From Persicaria tinctoria (lineage: Eukaryota > Streptophyta > Magnoliopsida > Caryophyllales > Polygonaceae), in assembly GCA_037127255.1 (NCBI GenBank), contig JBANSL010000008.1, forward strand, positions 11,787,396-11,851,395: a DNA stretch of 64,000 nucleotides, in the 5' to 3' direction. A model generated the notes under the pieces. It was not told where the DNA came from. It made no database searches and saw nothing but the letters and a program-made list of their open reading frames with translations. Below are positions 48,126 to 60,862 of this stretch, one piece after another (within the stretch, counting starts at the first letter, position 1; each line of letters begins with the position of its first letter). Made by a program: the position numbers and the translations under genes.

Positions 48126-48320
48126 TATATTTTTCTACTTAAAACGAAAAAATGATGTCGTTTTAATCAATAACAATATTTTTTTCGTCTAAAAATATAT
48201 CATTTGAAACCTATAAAGTCAATATGCAACTTTTCGTTCTGTTAGCATGCAATAATGCGTAACAAGATATATAAACTTTAAACTTGCATAATTTCTTAAT
48301 TAATTATCGAATTCAGTAAT

Positions 48321-50640
48321 TGTTATGGGGAAAATTCGTTACATTCATCGATGAAAGTACCAGATCATCATCCATGGTCCTCCTCCTGCATAAAAGAAAG
48401 AGGGAAGAAGAAGAGGCGGGGCTGCTTCCCGGGGGAAGCCTCCGACGCTCAAGTCAGAGTCCGTCTTACCCATACGAGTTTACTGCTATTTATTCTATAA
48501 GAAATCATTACCATATTTAAGTCGATCGAGACTCTTCATGCACGAAGCCGTTACCGTATTTAATAGACGAAACAGTTTTCACATTAATTCCGTATTGAAT
48601 ATTTGGATTTATTGATTATGATACCGCATAAATATTGATATCGTTTTTAACCGTTACTTAGGATAATTTTGTATGATAAAAATGATCAACTTACTTGGTA
48701 AAAGACCAGAATGCCCTTGTTCTATGAGGACGAGATTTTCCCTATCACAATTGCCCCCCGGGTTTCTTCTTCATGTCTCGATGATGAAGGAAGCTGAAAA
48801 AAGTGCATGGCGGAGTTTTTCGAGTGAGGGACGAATTTGCCGTAGATGCCAGTCGTTGACCCGTAGTCGGCTACTGGCCGTAAGTGGCTATCGTGGCCGT
48901 AATTGGCTAACTGTCGGCCTTGATTGGCTATTTTTTTTTTGGCCTTGATTGGCTATTTTTTTGGCCTTGATTGGCTAATGTGGCCTTGAGCGGCTAAGTT
49001 GGCCTTGATCGGCTAATGTGGCCTTGAGCGGCTAAGTTGGCCTTGATCGGCTAATGTGGCCTTGATCGGATAAGTTGGCCTTGAGCGGCTAAGTTGGCCT
49101 TGATCGGCTAATGTGGCCTTGAGCGGCTAAGTTGGCCTTGATCGGCTAATGTGGCCTTGAGCGGCTAAGTTGGCCTTGAGCGGCTAAGTTGGCCTTGATC
49201 GGCTAATGTTATGCGGTCTTGCCCCTTGTAATCCTCTTTTCGAAACCATCGGAGATAGGGGGCTGCAGGGACAAAAATCTGCAACCTTGAAAGTCTAGAC
49301 CGCTCGCTGTAATTACTTGGAAAGATCGGGCCAATTTTGTAATTTGTGAGAGTTCCGGGGCGTATTTGTAATTACGCCAAATCTTCATCAAATTAGAATA
49401 TTAGATCGTCTTCTTCCTCGTAGGGTTCGTGGAGAGCGGCGGCGCCGGAGAAGCTGCATCCTCGGCCATCGTCCCGCCTATGACCTCGATCTTCGACGGC
49501 GGCGAAGGATCCGGACTCGGGTGCCCCGGCCTTCCCACCGAGGCCAGTGTGTTCTCGTGGTTCGGTGAAGGGATGCTCGGTGGCGGAGGCTATGGCGCAA
49601 TCCCAAGTCGGGTCCAATCAGAGTCGCACAGAGAGAGACAGAGGAGGTCGGAATCGGCGACCACGGTGGCGATGGAGGCTCGATCAACCGGCGTAGTGCG
49701 GTGGTGCGACGAGGCTCACACGCGGGCCGACGACCGGTAGCGCCAGATCTGCTTCTCGATGTCGGAATCGGCGTTGAGGAGATCATCAGATCTGCTTCAT
49801 TCTCTGCACTTTCTTCTCTTTCAGATTCGATTGGGAGATCTCTTGTGAACCGGGCTAGGAGCGGTGGTGGACCGGCATCCCCCTGAGCCCTCGACAAAGC
49901 TCCGTAGTGAGCCCAAAATTCATGGCCATTGATCGCTCTGATTCGTAGGGCTCCTCGATCTCCATGGTTGTTCAACTGGTTGGTGCTTTCCTCGGCGACA
50001 CTTGAGAGAGATGGAGAGATGGCGGCACTGGTGAGCCACGCCCTCTGCCCCGTGGTCTGAAGCCGTCGACACCCTCTCTCCTAGGGTTTGTAGGTGACGG
50101 CTGGGCTTCCGCCGGTTCATCGTCACCATCAACAATTGATTTTTTGTTGCTTTTTCGATTGGGAGATCCGATCTCATGACTTTTTGATCGATTCCCCACG
50201 GACGGCGCCGAATGTTACGGGGAAAATTCGTTACATTCATCGATGAAAGTACCAGATCATCATCCATGGTCCTCCTCCTGCATAAAAGAAAGAGGGAAGA
50301 AGAAGAGGTGGGGCTGCTTCCCGGGGGGAGCCTCCGACGCTCAAGTCAGAGTCCGTCTTACCCATACGAGTTTACCGCTATTTATTCTATAAGAAATCAT
50401 CACCATATTTAAGTCGATCGAGACTCTTCATGCACGAAGCCGTTACCGTATTTAATAGGCGAAACAGTTTTCACATTAATTCCGTATTGAATATTTGGAT
50501 TTATTGATATGATACCGCATAAATATTGATATCGTTTTTAACCGTTACTTAGGATAATTTTGTATGATAAAAATGATCAACTTACTTGGTAAAAGACCAG
50601 AATGCCCTTGTTCTATGAGGACGAGATTTTCCCTATCATA
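48321..50640 (-). mobile_element. Short LTR retroelement, unit D
   Basis: LTRs at 48321-48749 and 50213-50640, GTAAT at 48316-48320 and 50641-50645. It has the full interior (no 35-bp deletion). The left LTR has TTATGGGG where other copies have TTACGGGG. Confidence 0.85.
48916..49209. repeat. 19-bp minisatellite, unit D allele
   Basis: Same length as unit B. Confidence 0.9.
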
Positions 50641-51353
50641 GTAATATAACCGCTTGTTTCGAAATTCTTTGGTTGAATTATATTGCCGAAATATCAAATT
50701 AAGTAAAATATAAAAGAATGGTGCTTTATTAAAAGACATTTGAAATAATTAATCTGTGTTTAACTTTCGAACGGTCGTAACTTTTTACTCGTTTATCGGA
50801 TTCAAGCTTAGAATATATCAAAATGAAGCTATCGACGTGTAGAACAAATATAGGTGATTCGTCGGGTGATAGGGGGCGTATGATCCCGCTTGCCCCCGCC
50901 TAAATCCGTCTATGGTGTTGAAACCCTGATCTTGGAAGTATTTTAGTTTATTAATTTTATTCACAAAATTTCGTGTTTTCTTTCGTTTTATGCAATTTAA
51001 AGTTTCGATCTTTAGTTTCTGTTTTTACTCAAAATCGACTAAACTTGGTCGACCGAGGAAGCCTGGTCGAGATCGAGTACTTTGTTTTGGTTTTCGTTTT
51101 ATGCTTTTCTCTGTGTTTCTGTTTTCTGTCGACAGTGGTCGATATTGACTAAGTAAGGTCGATATTGAGCATTCTTCTGGTCGATTTTGGGCTGAGATTT
51201 GGAACTGAAAAGGCGGGCACTGACACGCTTTCTCGTTGATCAATCCTGACTACCTTCTACTACAGCGGGAGGAAGCCTTGTAATTAATTTGCGGAGATCA
51301 GACAGTCGAATTTGAGATTTATGTTTCATACTTGATTTTCCTCCCAACAAATT

Positions 51354-51371
51354 TGGCGCCGTTGCCGGGGA
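51354..51371 (+). other. Gypsy primer-binding site, unit D
   Basis: TGGCGCCGTTGCCGGGGA, 4 bp after the LTR. Confidence 0.8.
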
Positions 51372-51469
51372 AGCCATCAATCGCGCCCTTTTTAGCTCTT
51401 TTTCCTTTCTTTATATTTGTTTTTACTTTTTAGTTTCCTTTTACTTGTTTCTTTTTGCTTTTCAGGTGC

Positions 51470-52946
51470 ATGCGAAGAACTGATCGCACGCCTATAGACC
51501 CAATTCTCGAGCCTAAGCGGTTTTTCCATCTTCAGCAAAGGCGTAGGAGGAGACTCATGTCGACATCCGACAACGAGAATGCGGGCCAACTCACACCAGC
51601 ACAGGAGCTTGAGCAACTCTGCCAACAGATTGAGGCATTCACCACCAGAGAAGCAGAACACGCCCGACGAGAGGCGGGATATGCACAGAACCAGCAGCGG
51701 TGGGAAGCAAGGGTAGATCGCGAGATCAACACAAGAAGAGAACTTGAGGAGCAGATAGGGCACATCCAAGCCAACGCAAAGGAGTATCTACATCCTACTC
51801 TGGAAGTTCCAAAATCGCCGATCATTCTTCCCGCTATTAATTTTGAAATTCGTCCTTCTTTTATTACTGAAATTAGAAGGAGTCAATTTAGAGGAAGAAT
51901 CAATGAATGTCATTTAGATCATATCACCACTTTTATAGATTTATGCGAAGCTATAGCTGATGGTGCTAATCTTGAATACTTAAAACTAAAGGCTTTTCGT
52001 CGGTCACTTGTAGGAATAGCACAATAGTGGCTGGAAGGATTACCTGCACGATCACTTTGCACATGGAACGAACTACAGGACATGTTCCTCAACAAGTTCT
52101 TTCCTCCTGCAAAGACAACTGCCCTCAGACAACAAATCATGGCTTTCAGACAGAAGCCAGGGGAACCACTAGCACAAGTCTGGGAGCGCTACAAGAGGCT
52201 TCTGAAATCTTGTCCTACGCATGGACAACCACCCTACATCATCCAGGAGATCATCTTCAACTTCCTGGAAGCACCTACTAAAGACCGGATCAACAACTAC
52301 ACAACCTATGGGTACCTTGGATACACTCCGCGCCGAGCATGGGAGGTATTTGAGACGTTGGCGAACTACGAAAGCACATATGGGACTTCTGCGGCCGCTT
52401 CTGACGAAAGGTATGAAAGGCCTGCCCCATCTATGCCATTGTATATGCCACCCAAGGAAATTGATCCAGACGTCAGGGAGCAGTTCCACAACGATCAGGT
52501 ACGCCGTCTCACCAAGCAGGTTAAGTTTCTGTCTAAGGATAAGCCTTGCTTGGAATGTGGGTCTGTGAGGCACAACACTACTGTGTGCCCACACATCGAT
52601 CAAGTACATCAAGGAGAGACCCACGAGGAGGTAAGGTATGCTGGGGGACAATACTCAAGACAACATTAGAATCAGAACTGGAGCTATTATCGGCAGCCCC
52701 AGCATCACAATACCCTTCACAGAAGCTCTTAATGAGATGCCATCATATGTAAAGTTCCTTAAGGAGATCTTAAGCAAAAAGCGGTCAATGGCTGAGATCG
52801 CAGAGGAGTGCAACCAGATGGATGTACTAGAGAAAAGACCAGATCCAGGTAAGTTTGCTATAACCATTGGATTTGGTCAATATAAATTTAATGCATTATG
52901 TGACTTGGGAGCTAGTGTGAGTATAATGCGTTTATCATATTTGTAC
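51470..52946 (+). pseudogene. Gypsy gag and protease start, unit D
   Basis: In-frame TAG at 52025 and 52667, as in the other units, with a few amino-acid differences (for example Asp for Glu in CHLDHITTF). Truncated at the joint with the Prx-5 promoter. Confidence 0.88.
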
Positions 52947-53322
52947 AATTTTAGTAGCCCTAAAAAATCTTATATAAAAAATAGCCCTTAAAACTATAGT
53001 TTAATTGCTTATATTAATAAAGTAATTAAAAAAGGGAATCAACTTATAAATTGGCCACTTCAAGTTATGAAACGTTGAAACTCATATATGAAACAAAAAT
53101 AATAATAATAATAGAAATCTAAAATGGATGATAATATATGAATGATGAAGAGAAGCATGGTAGCCACGAGGCAATACATGTTTACCACTCCCATTTTTTG
53201 TTGCAACGACTCCGTACATACATACATACATAATTGAAATTGACCAACACTAAATAAATGTAATACGGAGTATAGTTGCCTAACATACAACTATACAAGA
53301 AAGCACGTCTTGCATCTTTGCC

Positions 53323-53328
53323 TATAAA
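53323..53328 (+). promoter_or_regulatory. TATA box of Prx-5
   Basis: Same spacing as in Prx-1; gypsy protease sequence lies directly upstream of the promoter. Confidence 0.7.
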
Positions 53329-53436
53329 TTAGCAACAATTTGGATTGTTGCTTCCACACCAAAGCAGAGTCTCAATCTAATCTAATACGGATCAGTGTAG
53401 TTGCCTAAGTTAAGAGATCGATCGTCCAACAAGGCC

Positions 53437-54541
53437 ATGGCCAAGGCAACTTCCCCTGCGGCACTAGCCGCCATTCTCATTCTCATGACCCTCGCCGGAC
53501 AGAGTCTTGCCGCTTTGAAGGTCGGTTTCTACGCCAACAAATGTGGAAAGAATGATGTCGAATCGATTGTGTTTAGTGTAATCAAGGCGAAGTTCATCAA
53601 GGACCCTACCCTCGTCGCTGCTCTTCTCCGTATGCAATTCCATGATTGCTTTGTTAAGGTATAAAATCCGATCGATCGAACTCGATCTTTTTAATTAATT
53701 TGTTCCATATATATAGTCCTTTTCATTAATATATTTGAATTGTGATCGAACATTGTACATGTATATATGATCATAGGGATGTGATGCCTCAATTTTGTTG
53801 GATGGGCCCAACTCTGAGAAGACTGCACCCCCAAACGGTAGCGTTAGGGGTTACGAAGTTATTGATGCCGTCAAGGCTGCCTTGGAAAGGGCTTGCCCTG
53901 GAGTCGTTTCGTGTGCTGATATCATTATCATAGCCACTCGTGTTGCTGTCGTCATGGCAGGTGGGAGATGGTACAATGTCGAAACCGGAAGAAGAGATGG
54001 ACGTGTTTCTTTAGCTAGCAACGCCAATGCAGCTCTCCCTGGACCAACAATCCCTGTTTCCTCGGCTATTCAAGTCTTTGCTGCCAAGGGAATCACCAAG
54101 GAAGATTTTGTTCTTCTTCTAGGTGGTCACACCACTGGAATCACACACTGTAGCTTCTTCCAAGACCGTCTCTACAACTTCCAAGGTTCCGGGAGGACAG
54201 ACCCAAGCATGAACCCTTCATTTGCGCCGTTCCTCAAGAGAGTTTGCCCTCGCAATGGATCCGGTGGCAACCGGCCTGTCAACCTTGACCAAAGCAGCTT
54301 AAGCAGCGCTAACAAGGTCGACAATGGCTTTTACAAGGCAATCAAATCGGGCAAGGGTATTCTCCAGATCGATCAAGACATTGCACTCGATGCATCAACC
54401 AAGGCTATCGTGTCCAAATACGCAGCCAACAACATTTTGTTCCAAACCAAGTTCGGTCAGGCACTCGTTAAACTCGGCAGGGTCGGAGTCCTCACCGGTA
54501 GCCAGGGCCAAGTCAGAAAGTCTTGCCGCCGCCTCAACTAA
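53437..54541 (+). CDS. Class III secretory peroxidase, Prx-5
   Basis: Exons 53437-53658 and 53777-54541, 328 residues, protein identical to Prx-4. Intact promoter with TATA. Its neighbours are the gypsy gag of unit D upstream and the 0.6-kb segment shared with Prx-4 downstream. Confidence 0.95.
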
Positions 54542-57500
54542 TTAACTAACTAAACATCCATCATCCAACTGCTTAACTAACCACAAAAATTCACAATTGT
54601 TTGTTGATGACGAAACAATTAAATTTCGTGTTGAGAATATCCACATCGTATTCATTTGTTTGTTTTTTCATTTATCACATTTCAATTCCTCGTGACTGGC
54701 TTCGTGCGTAAGTGTATTTGTATCATTAATTATTGAATCATCAACAAATCTATATAAAAAAAAATCCAGATTAATTATGTTTTAGTTGCAATTGCATGCA
54801 TTGGTTGTGAACTACTAAGTGATCTCCTAAATTATGCAATCTATTCATGTGTAGGGATGTTATGTGAACACGAATTGCTCGCATTCGACTCGAAAAACTT
54901 GGCTCGAGCTCGTTCACATTTGAAAAACGAGCCGAGTTCGAGCGGATTCCTGAGCTCGAATCGAGCTTGAGCCGAGTTCAAGCTAGCTCGATCGTATAGC
55001 TCCGACAAATTTGCCCTTATACTTTTTTTTCCCTTTAATTTTAGTGTCTCTCTCAAATCAGTCCCGTTCAGGCGTTCGTTCCTCAATCCTCTTCCTCTAT
55101 TCTGCTTCTGCAGTTCGGTTACTCAATCCTCTTTCTCTCAAATCAATTTGTTTCAGCGCCGCCTAGTCCTTGACTCTGGTGTCTGCCTCCTCCTCGACTA
55201 CTCTTCAGACGTCAGCCGGCGACCGATGGCCAAAATCTGGTAAGTTCGCTTTCGATTCTTGTTTCGCTCCTTGTTCTTCGCCCCTCCTCCATCAGATCTC
55301 ATTTCTTGTTGAGTTGTTTTGCCCCTTGTTAAGTTGTTCTTCGCCCCTCCTCCATCAGATCTCGTTTCATTAAACACACGAAAGGCGATAAACCTAAAGC
55401 AACTACAAATAAGATTAAGATTTCTGAGATCGATGATGCTTTTCACCTTTCCTTTTTCTTGAGTTAAGATTAAGATTTCTGAGATTTGTAAATAATCAAA
55501 ATGGCGCCATGGTCTATGGAAATGAGTTTAAAGTTCACACTTCACAGAGAGGAGGGAGTGATGATTTGTTTAATTTCATTCGTTTATTGTTTTGATTGGT
55601 ATTGTAGTGATTACAAATTTGTATATGTATTTTATATAGTATAATTTCATTGGTTTGATTTACAGATTATAGTGTATATATAATTTCAAGTTCCATTGGT
55701 TCAAGTTCCATTTACAGATTACAGTATATATAATTTCAAGTTCCATTGATTACAAATTTGCACATTACAAATTTGTATAGGTATTTTATATAATTTCATT
55801 GGTATTGTATTTTATATAATTTCAAGTTCCATTGTTTCATTGTTTTGTTTAAAGATTACAATTTCAAGTTCCATTGTTTCATTGTTTTTTCCCTTTAGAT
55901 TGCATTTGGTCCAATTACAGGTTTCCATATTACAGTTGCCATTGGAAGAGGATTGTGAAGTAGCTTGTGACATTTGCAAGTTCTTGTCTATTTTTGACAA
56001 GGTAACCGGATTCTTCCTTTCCCTTTCAATTTCAAGTGAATTATAATCTGTATAAACTCTCATATGTATTTTGAAATGGTATAAAGTGTAATTATATAAT
56101 CTGAAATATGTAATTTTATAATCTGTATTTTGAAATTGTATAAACTGTTATCTAAAATCTGTAAATTAAAAATCTAAAATCTGTATAAGCTGTAAACTAA
56201 AATCTAAAAACGTATAAACTGTCATCTAAAATGTGTAAATCATAGTATAATCTGAAATCTATATAAGTTGTAAACTAAAATCTGTAATTTAAAAATCTGT
56301 AAACTAAAATCTGTAAAATAAAAATCTATAATTTAAGCTATTTGCTTTTTTTTTTCCGATAAAATTCTTATTTCGTTGACTTATGTAGATCAATAACCTT
56401 CATTTGTTTTAACTATAAGATCTTTTCATATCTTTTTAGTTCTGGAAAATATATTTAAATAAAATGTGAAGATTTTATTTTCTATATTTCACTGTGTATC
56501 CTTCCATTTTTAAATAAATCTATTCTTTTTTTTTATAAGGTAAGTGAAGTGTTTCTAGAATATCACCTATATTTATTACCTGAAGGTGACGATAAATGTT
56601 CAATAATTACCGGTCGGATTGATCGAGAAATGTATATAATTATGATCTTTATTATGGAACAGGTCGCGTGGCAATATATACTTCACGATGAGTTTGTTCG
56701 TGTCTTATGTTCACTGTTCAATCATCGTCTTTAGAGGTTTTTGAAAGATGATGTTTTATCCTAGAAGCATTCTTCTTCGATCGAAGGTTTTGAGAACTCA
56801 ACTCCGAGGGCTATATCTCGGGGAGGATAGCAGAACTCTCACTTTGTTTTCCCCAAAATCGGATCATTTCCTTGTGGGCTCAAGGGGGGTATTTATAGTG
56901 TTGCTAAGCGAGTAGCTGGCTGGCAACCTCGTGGTTTGGCATAGGACACGTGTAGCTCATGCCCTCACGCCAAAGGGTTTTTGCCATTACGTGAGGTGAT
57001 GCGAGCGAGGTGGTGCTTGGACAACGTGTTGTTTGCTTTTGGTGTAGGGTAAGGTGACGTCGATGTGAAGATAAGCGACCGTGCTCTGATCGTGTTTTAA
57101 GTGTTCCTCTGTTGGAGGTTTATGATATGTATTTGACGATAGAGATTTGATGAGTCACTGGGTTCCTGACTTTTAATCGCGATGGTGATAACATGCTTAT
57201 GTACGACTTCGCATTGGGTGACCTATTTATGACGTCTTAGATCTTTTTATTAAGATGGCTATTTTCCGGGGCATCGTCATATCTCCTCGAGACTAGATCG
57301 CGTATAAGAAGTATTCGCAATCACATCTCGACAAAAGCGATGCATTTATGGAGGGAGGCCCAATACCCATGAGGCCTGTCGAAGGGCTTGAAAAGAGGTC
57401 CCACAGAGACTTATAAGTAGGGATTTCCTTCCTTGCTTTGGTCATTTCTATATTGGAAGGCAAAAAGAGAGAGAAAGTGTTTTCATGGTGTTTGTAAGGA

Positions 57501-58455
57501 GAAAGGAGGGAAGTTGTCAGATTTTGCTAGGGATCCTCGCCTTTCGTTGCTTCCCGTGAATAACCTGTTCATCTTTCAGGTAAGGGGCTCGTGGGTTTAA
57601 AGTGGAATATCGGGGGCGATTTTCTGGCGGTGGTTTTCTGGGTGACGATTTTTTGTTAGGGGATCTTTTCCGGAGAGGAACCTCCTTTCCCGGTCGAGGG
57701 GTGAGGTGGTTATGTGTTGAGCCTAATTCGCAATATTTTATATTTCCATATAATGCTCATATGTTTATATCCCTAGCCATACCTATGCTTATGCATCACA
57801 AAAGCCATATTGTGCCTAATTTCATATTATGCTCCACATGATCTAAATATTGCCTATTCTTAACCTTATTTCCTATCCGGGGATTATGTTGAGAATGAAA
57901 GCTACATTATGGAGATTGTTATATGGTGTTCGTGTTGTTGTTATTATCATATTTGGAGTTTGGCAGGAAATTGAAAATATTATGGAAAATTTAATGAGTG
58001 AAAGAAAATCCGGTCACCTCAGGAGATAAAGGTAGATCGACCCTGCTCGCTGAGATAATAGTTCGGCGAGATGGGACACCAAAGGGAGGAGTCCAAAGCA
58101 CTAAGTATCCGAGGCCATTCATGACACCCATGTTTGCGACTCGCGAGAAGGCAGTGCCGAGGTTAGAGAGGTAAAAGCATAATATTGAAAAAAAAGCATT
58201 GAGCGAATGAGCGAAAGGTGAGAAATCAAAGGAAGAAGGAATTTGGTATGAAAGTTTGGAAACACTCCATTTTCCCGGATCATTAGCACCACATTGCCGA
58301 AAATTGCCCACCTTTAGCCTTTTACCAATCTCCTCCTTCATGAGCTTAAATTAAAGTTCTCTTGATTATTAATGTTTTGTCACGAATGAATGTTTTGCCA
58401 TAACTCTCCTTTTGGCATGTGAGTAGATGTTGCTTTTTAATTGCACATGTATGGA
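54542..58455. other. Unit E flank without gene
   Basis: Corresponds to 42272-46170 of unit D, with the GAGCTCG stretch, the ATGGCCAAAATCTG-GTAAGT site (55226-55245), AT-rich repeats and the unclassified block. It ends before the polypurine tract and LTR. Confidence 0.7.
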
Positions 58456-58561
58456 TTTGTTCCAAACCAAGTTCGGTCAGGCACTCGTTAAACTCGGCAG
58501 GGTCGGAGTCCTCACCGGTAGCCATGGCCAAGTCAGAAAGTCTTGCCACCGCCTCAACTAA
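58456..58561 (+). pseudogene. C-terminal fragment of a class III peroxidase
   Basis: The last 34 codons of the gene (LFQTKFGQALVKLG to SCHRLN and TAA), fused to gypsy sequence at TTTGT. One change (GSHGQ for GSQGQ) and His at the 325 position set it apart. The 3' flank mixes features: ACTAACTAAACATCC as in Prx-3 to Prx-6, but no CACAAAAATTCACAATTG insert, as in Prx-1 and Prx-2. A seventh, older copy seems likely. Confidence 0.92.
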
Positions 58562-59030
58562 TTAACTAACTAAACATCCATCATCCAACTGCTTAACTAA
58601 TTTGGTGATGACGAAACAAATTAAATTTCGTGTTGAGAATATCCACATCGTATTCATTTGTTTGTTTTTTCATTTATCACATTTCAATTCCTTGTGACTG
58701 GACTGCTTCGTGAGTACGTATAGTGTATTTGTATCATTAATTCTTGAATCATCAACAAATTTTTATAACAAAAATCAAGATTAATCATCAACAAATTTTC
58801 ATTGGTGGTGGACTACTAATTTTCCCTCTTGGTAGAGGGAAAATTAGACCCGTGAATCAGGTCATTCGGGTCGGATTGGGTCCGTTCGATTTCGAGTTTG
58901 TCTATTTTTTCTTTTTTAAATTTAATAAAATCATCTTTTGGTAATTTTTCCATAGTTTTAAAATGATACCCCGTAAAATATTAATTAAAGACGTGGTTAA
59001 TAAGTTCTACTACTTAAAATTATATAGGAG
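58562..59030. other. Peroxidase 3' flank remnant and AT-rich spacer
   Basis: Peroxidase-type 3' flank to about 58760, with a small direct repeat around ATCAACAAATTTT. Then GAGGGAAAATTAGACCCGTG and AT-rich DNA without a gene. Confidence 0.55.
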
Positions 59031-59039
59031 CGCTGGGTT

Positions 59040-60118
59040 TGTGGAGAATGAGACTAGTTCTTCGCAGACCGAGGGATCCGCAATAAGAGTCGATTCGGAG
59101 GAGATAGTATCTTCTGTCTGTCCTTCTCGACTGGCGGATCGGACGTGCCTCGCGGAAAAGGAAAGAAGGCGTCTGTCGTTTCTAAGAGAGTTAAGAAAGA
59201 TTCTCTGGTAGGATCCATCACACGTCCTCTTTCAAGGGAGGATCCAGAGTACTATCATATGACTGACTCTATGAGAAGCTTAGGTGACAAGGAGGAACCA
59301 TCTCGTGATGCGAAGCAACGAAAAAGCGTTCGTGTAGTGCCAAGGGATTTCAGCTTGCCTCCTTACAGGACCAAAGAAGCCGCGACTTGTAGTTTTTGCG
59401 AGGGTTATGTTCCTCCTCATCCTTCCCCGCCTATCCCTCCTATTTTTGAGGAAAGGGTGGCTTCTTCCTTAGTCGAGACCAAGGGGGAGGAGTCAGTATT
59501 GAAGTTTGGGCACCTTGAGGCGATTGCCCGTATCTTTCCTTGGCCAACTGGTGTACAATTAGGGTTAGCTTCCGCGAGAAGAGGTTGTTTAAATGCGTAT
59601 CCGAACCACATGGTGGTTCATCTTGAAAGTTAGTTCAAGGGTTATGTCTTCCCCTCCCTCTTCTTTACGTTGACTCTGTTAAGAAAATACAAGTATTCCC
59701 TGCTGAGCTGGCTTTCAACGTCTGGATGTATCTGGCTGCGTATGTGATGCGATGTGCTGCCATTCACCCAAAAACCTCCTTATATCGTCTTTCCACATTC
59801 TGTTTTTTTAGGAAGGGTCGCGATGGGCTCGTGTCTGCATCCTTGAGTGGGGATATTGTCGAGAGACTATCGAGTACATTTGGTTGGAGGAGAAAGTGGT
59901 TATTAGTCCGCGAGCCCTCCAATCGCTTTTTGAACTTTAGGATTACTCCCAGTAATTATCAGGCTCTTTCTAAAAATAAAACGCATGAGCTTGAGGATTG
60001 GAAGTCCGTGTTTCTTCATGATAATCGGTTGGGTAAGCAAAAGTATAAGGACGTGATAACCCCCTTGAGACTAGAGATGGCTGGGCTCAACCTTCCTCAT
60101 TCTCTGTGTGCGTGTTAA
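59040..60118 (+). pseudogene. Gypsy-type gag-like gene (PF04195-like), broken
   Basis: Three frames continue one another. The first (to about 59150) has SSSQTEGSAIRVDSEE; the second (59145-59633) has a basic stretch then LEAIARIFPWPTGVQLGL and YPNHMVVHLES; the third (through 60118) has KKIQVFPAELAFNVWMYLAA. The pattern of a leading basic region, then (P)TGVQ, then a hydrophobic FP-(A/L)-N-W segment recalls the plant 'putative gypsy type transposon' domain. A stop and a shift lie near 59633. No pol follows. Not related to the Athila-like copies. Confidence 0.6.
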
Positions 60119-60399
60119 ATTTCTTTGTTCAATCGTATTGCGTTGCTGTGTCTGCTTTTCTTAACGCGGATTATTGTTTCTTTGGTTTGTTGTAACCTCT
60201 AATTTTGTCTTTTGGTAGGTATATTGGATCTTTCAAAAATTTTCCGCGGGTCTCGCAAACAAGAAGGGTAAGAAAACCAGCGGCGCCCTAGTGACAGGGA
60301 TTCCTCCAATTTCTTCTTTGCGAGTGGTGGGAGATTGCCATTCACCCCCTGACCCTTGCTAGGACCCAGGGTGAGGTTGGTCATCAGGCCGTCGGGCAG
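60119..60399. other. Spacer between gag-like relic and LTR piece
   Basis: A possible acceptor (TTTGGTAG near 60218) and a short G+C-rich stretch with no clear frame. Confidence 0.45.
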
Positions 60400-60765
60400 T
60401 GATAATGCATATTTTACATAGGCATTATAGGTATGTCTTAGGTGCATTAAGTATTCATATTGCATGCTTAATAAGCTTATTCATATTCTTGATCATTTGG
60501 TATTCGAAGTACGGAATCTACGGTTTTTAGTGTTTATTTGTAGGTTATAAGATTCGGCCTCGAAAGGTGGAGAAAACATGGAGCAAATGGACAAAGATGA
60601 ACTAAGGAACAAGAGCGGAAATGGATAACTTGGAGAAATCCCATCTTTAAGGTTCTGAAAAGTTGGAATTAGCTTCTGATGTCTTCATGAGAATCGTATT
60701 GCTTGGAAAGAGCTTTCCAACGCATATTCATATGCATCAATCGAACGAAGGATGACTCCAGAAAG
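60400..60765 (+). mobile_element. Partial gypsy LTR (U3 side) fused to Prx-6
   Basis: Begins TGATAATGCATATTTTAC. The stretch from about 60678 (GTCTTCATGAGAATCG, then GGAAAGAGCTTTCCAACGCA) is a diverged match to 16782-16850 of the Athila-like LTR. It ends at 60765, before any TATA box, exactly where Prx-6 similarity begins. Confidence 0.65.
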
Positions 60766-60862
60766 TTGGATTGTTGCTTCCACACCAAAGCAGAGTCTCA
60801 ATCTAATCTAATACGGATCAGTGTAGTTGCCTAAGTTAAGAGATCGATCGTCCAACAAGGCC

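Larger units (their letters stand above)
47657..50914. mobile_element. hAT-like element, unit D
   Basis: GTGTTGAA at 47649-47656 and 50915-50922. 3,258 bp, including the MITE. Confidence 0.85.
46336..51349 (+). mobile_element. Gypsy LTR, unit D, with nested insertions
   Basis: TGTTGTGAGCCC to CCTCCCAACA. Its size is raised by the MITE in the inner element. Confidence 0.8.
40676..52946 (+). repeat. Tandem unit D (Prx-4 unit)
   Basis: The longest unit, about 12.3 kb. It has 0.6 kb after the peroxidase that units A and B lack and a Stowaway MITE inside the hAT-like element. Confidence 0.9.
52947..58455 (+). repeat. Tandem unit E (Prx-5 unit), truncated
   Basis: Follows units A, B and D up to GTATGGATTTGT in the gypsy 3' internal end, then switches to peroxidase coding sequence. 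The part after 57990 shows more base changes than the other units. Confidence 0.88.
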
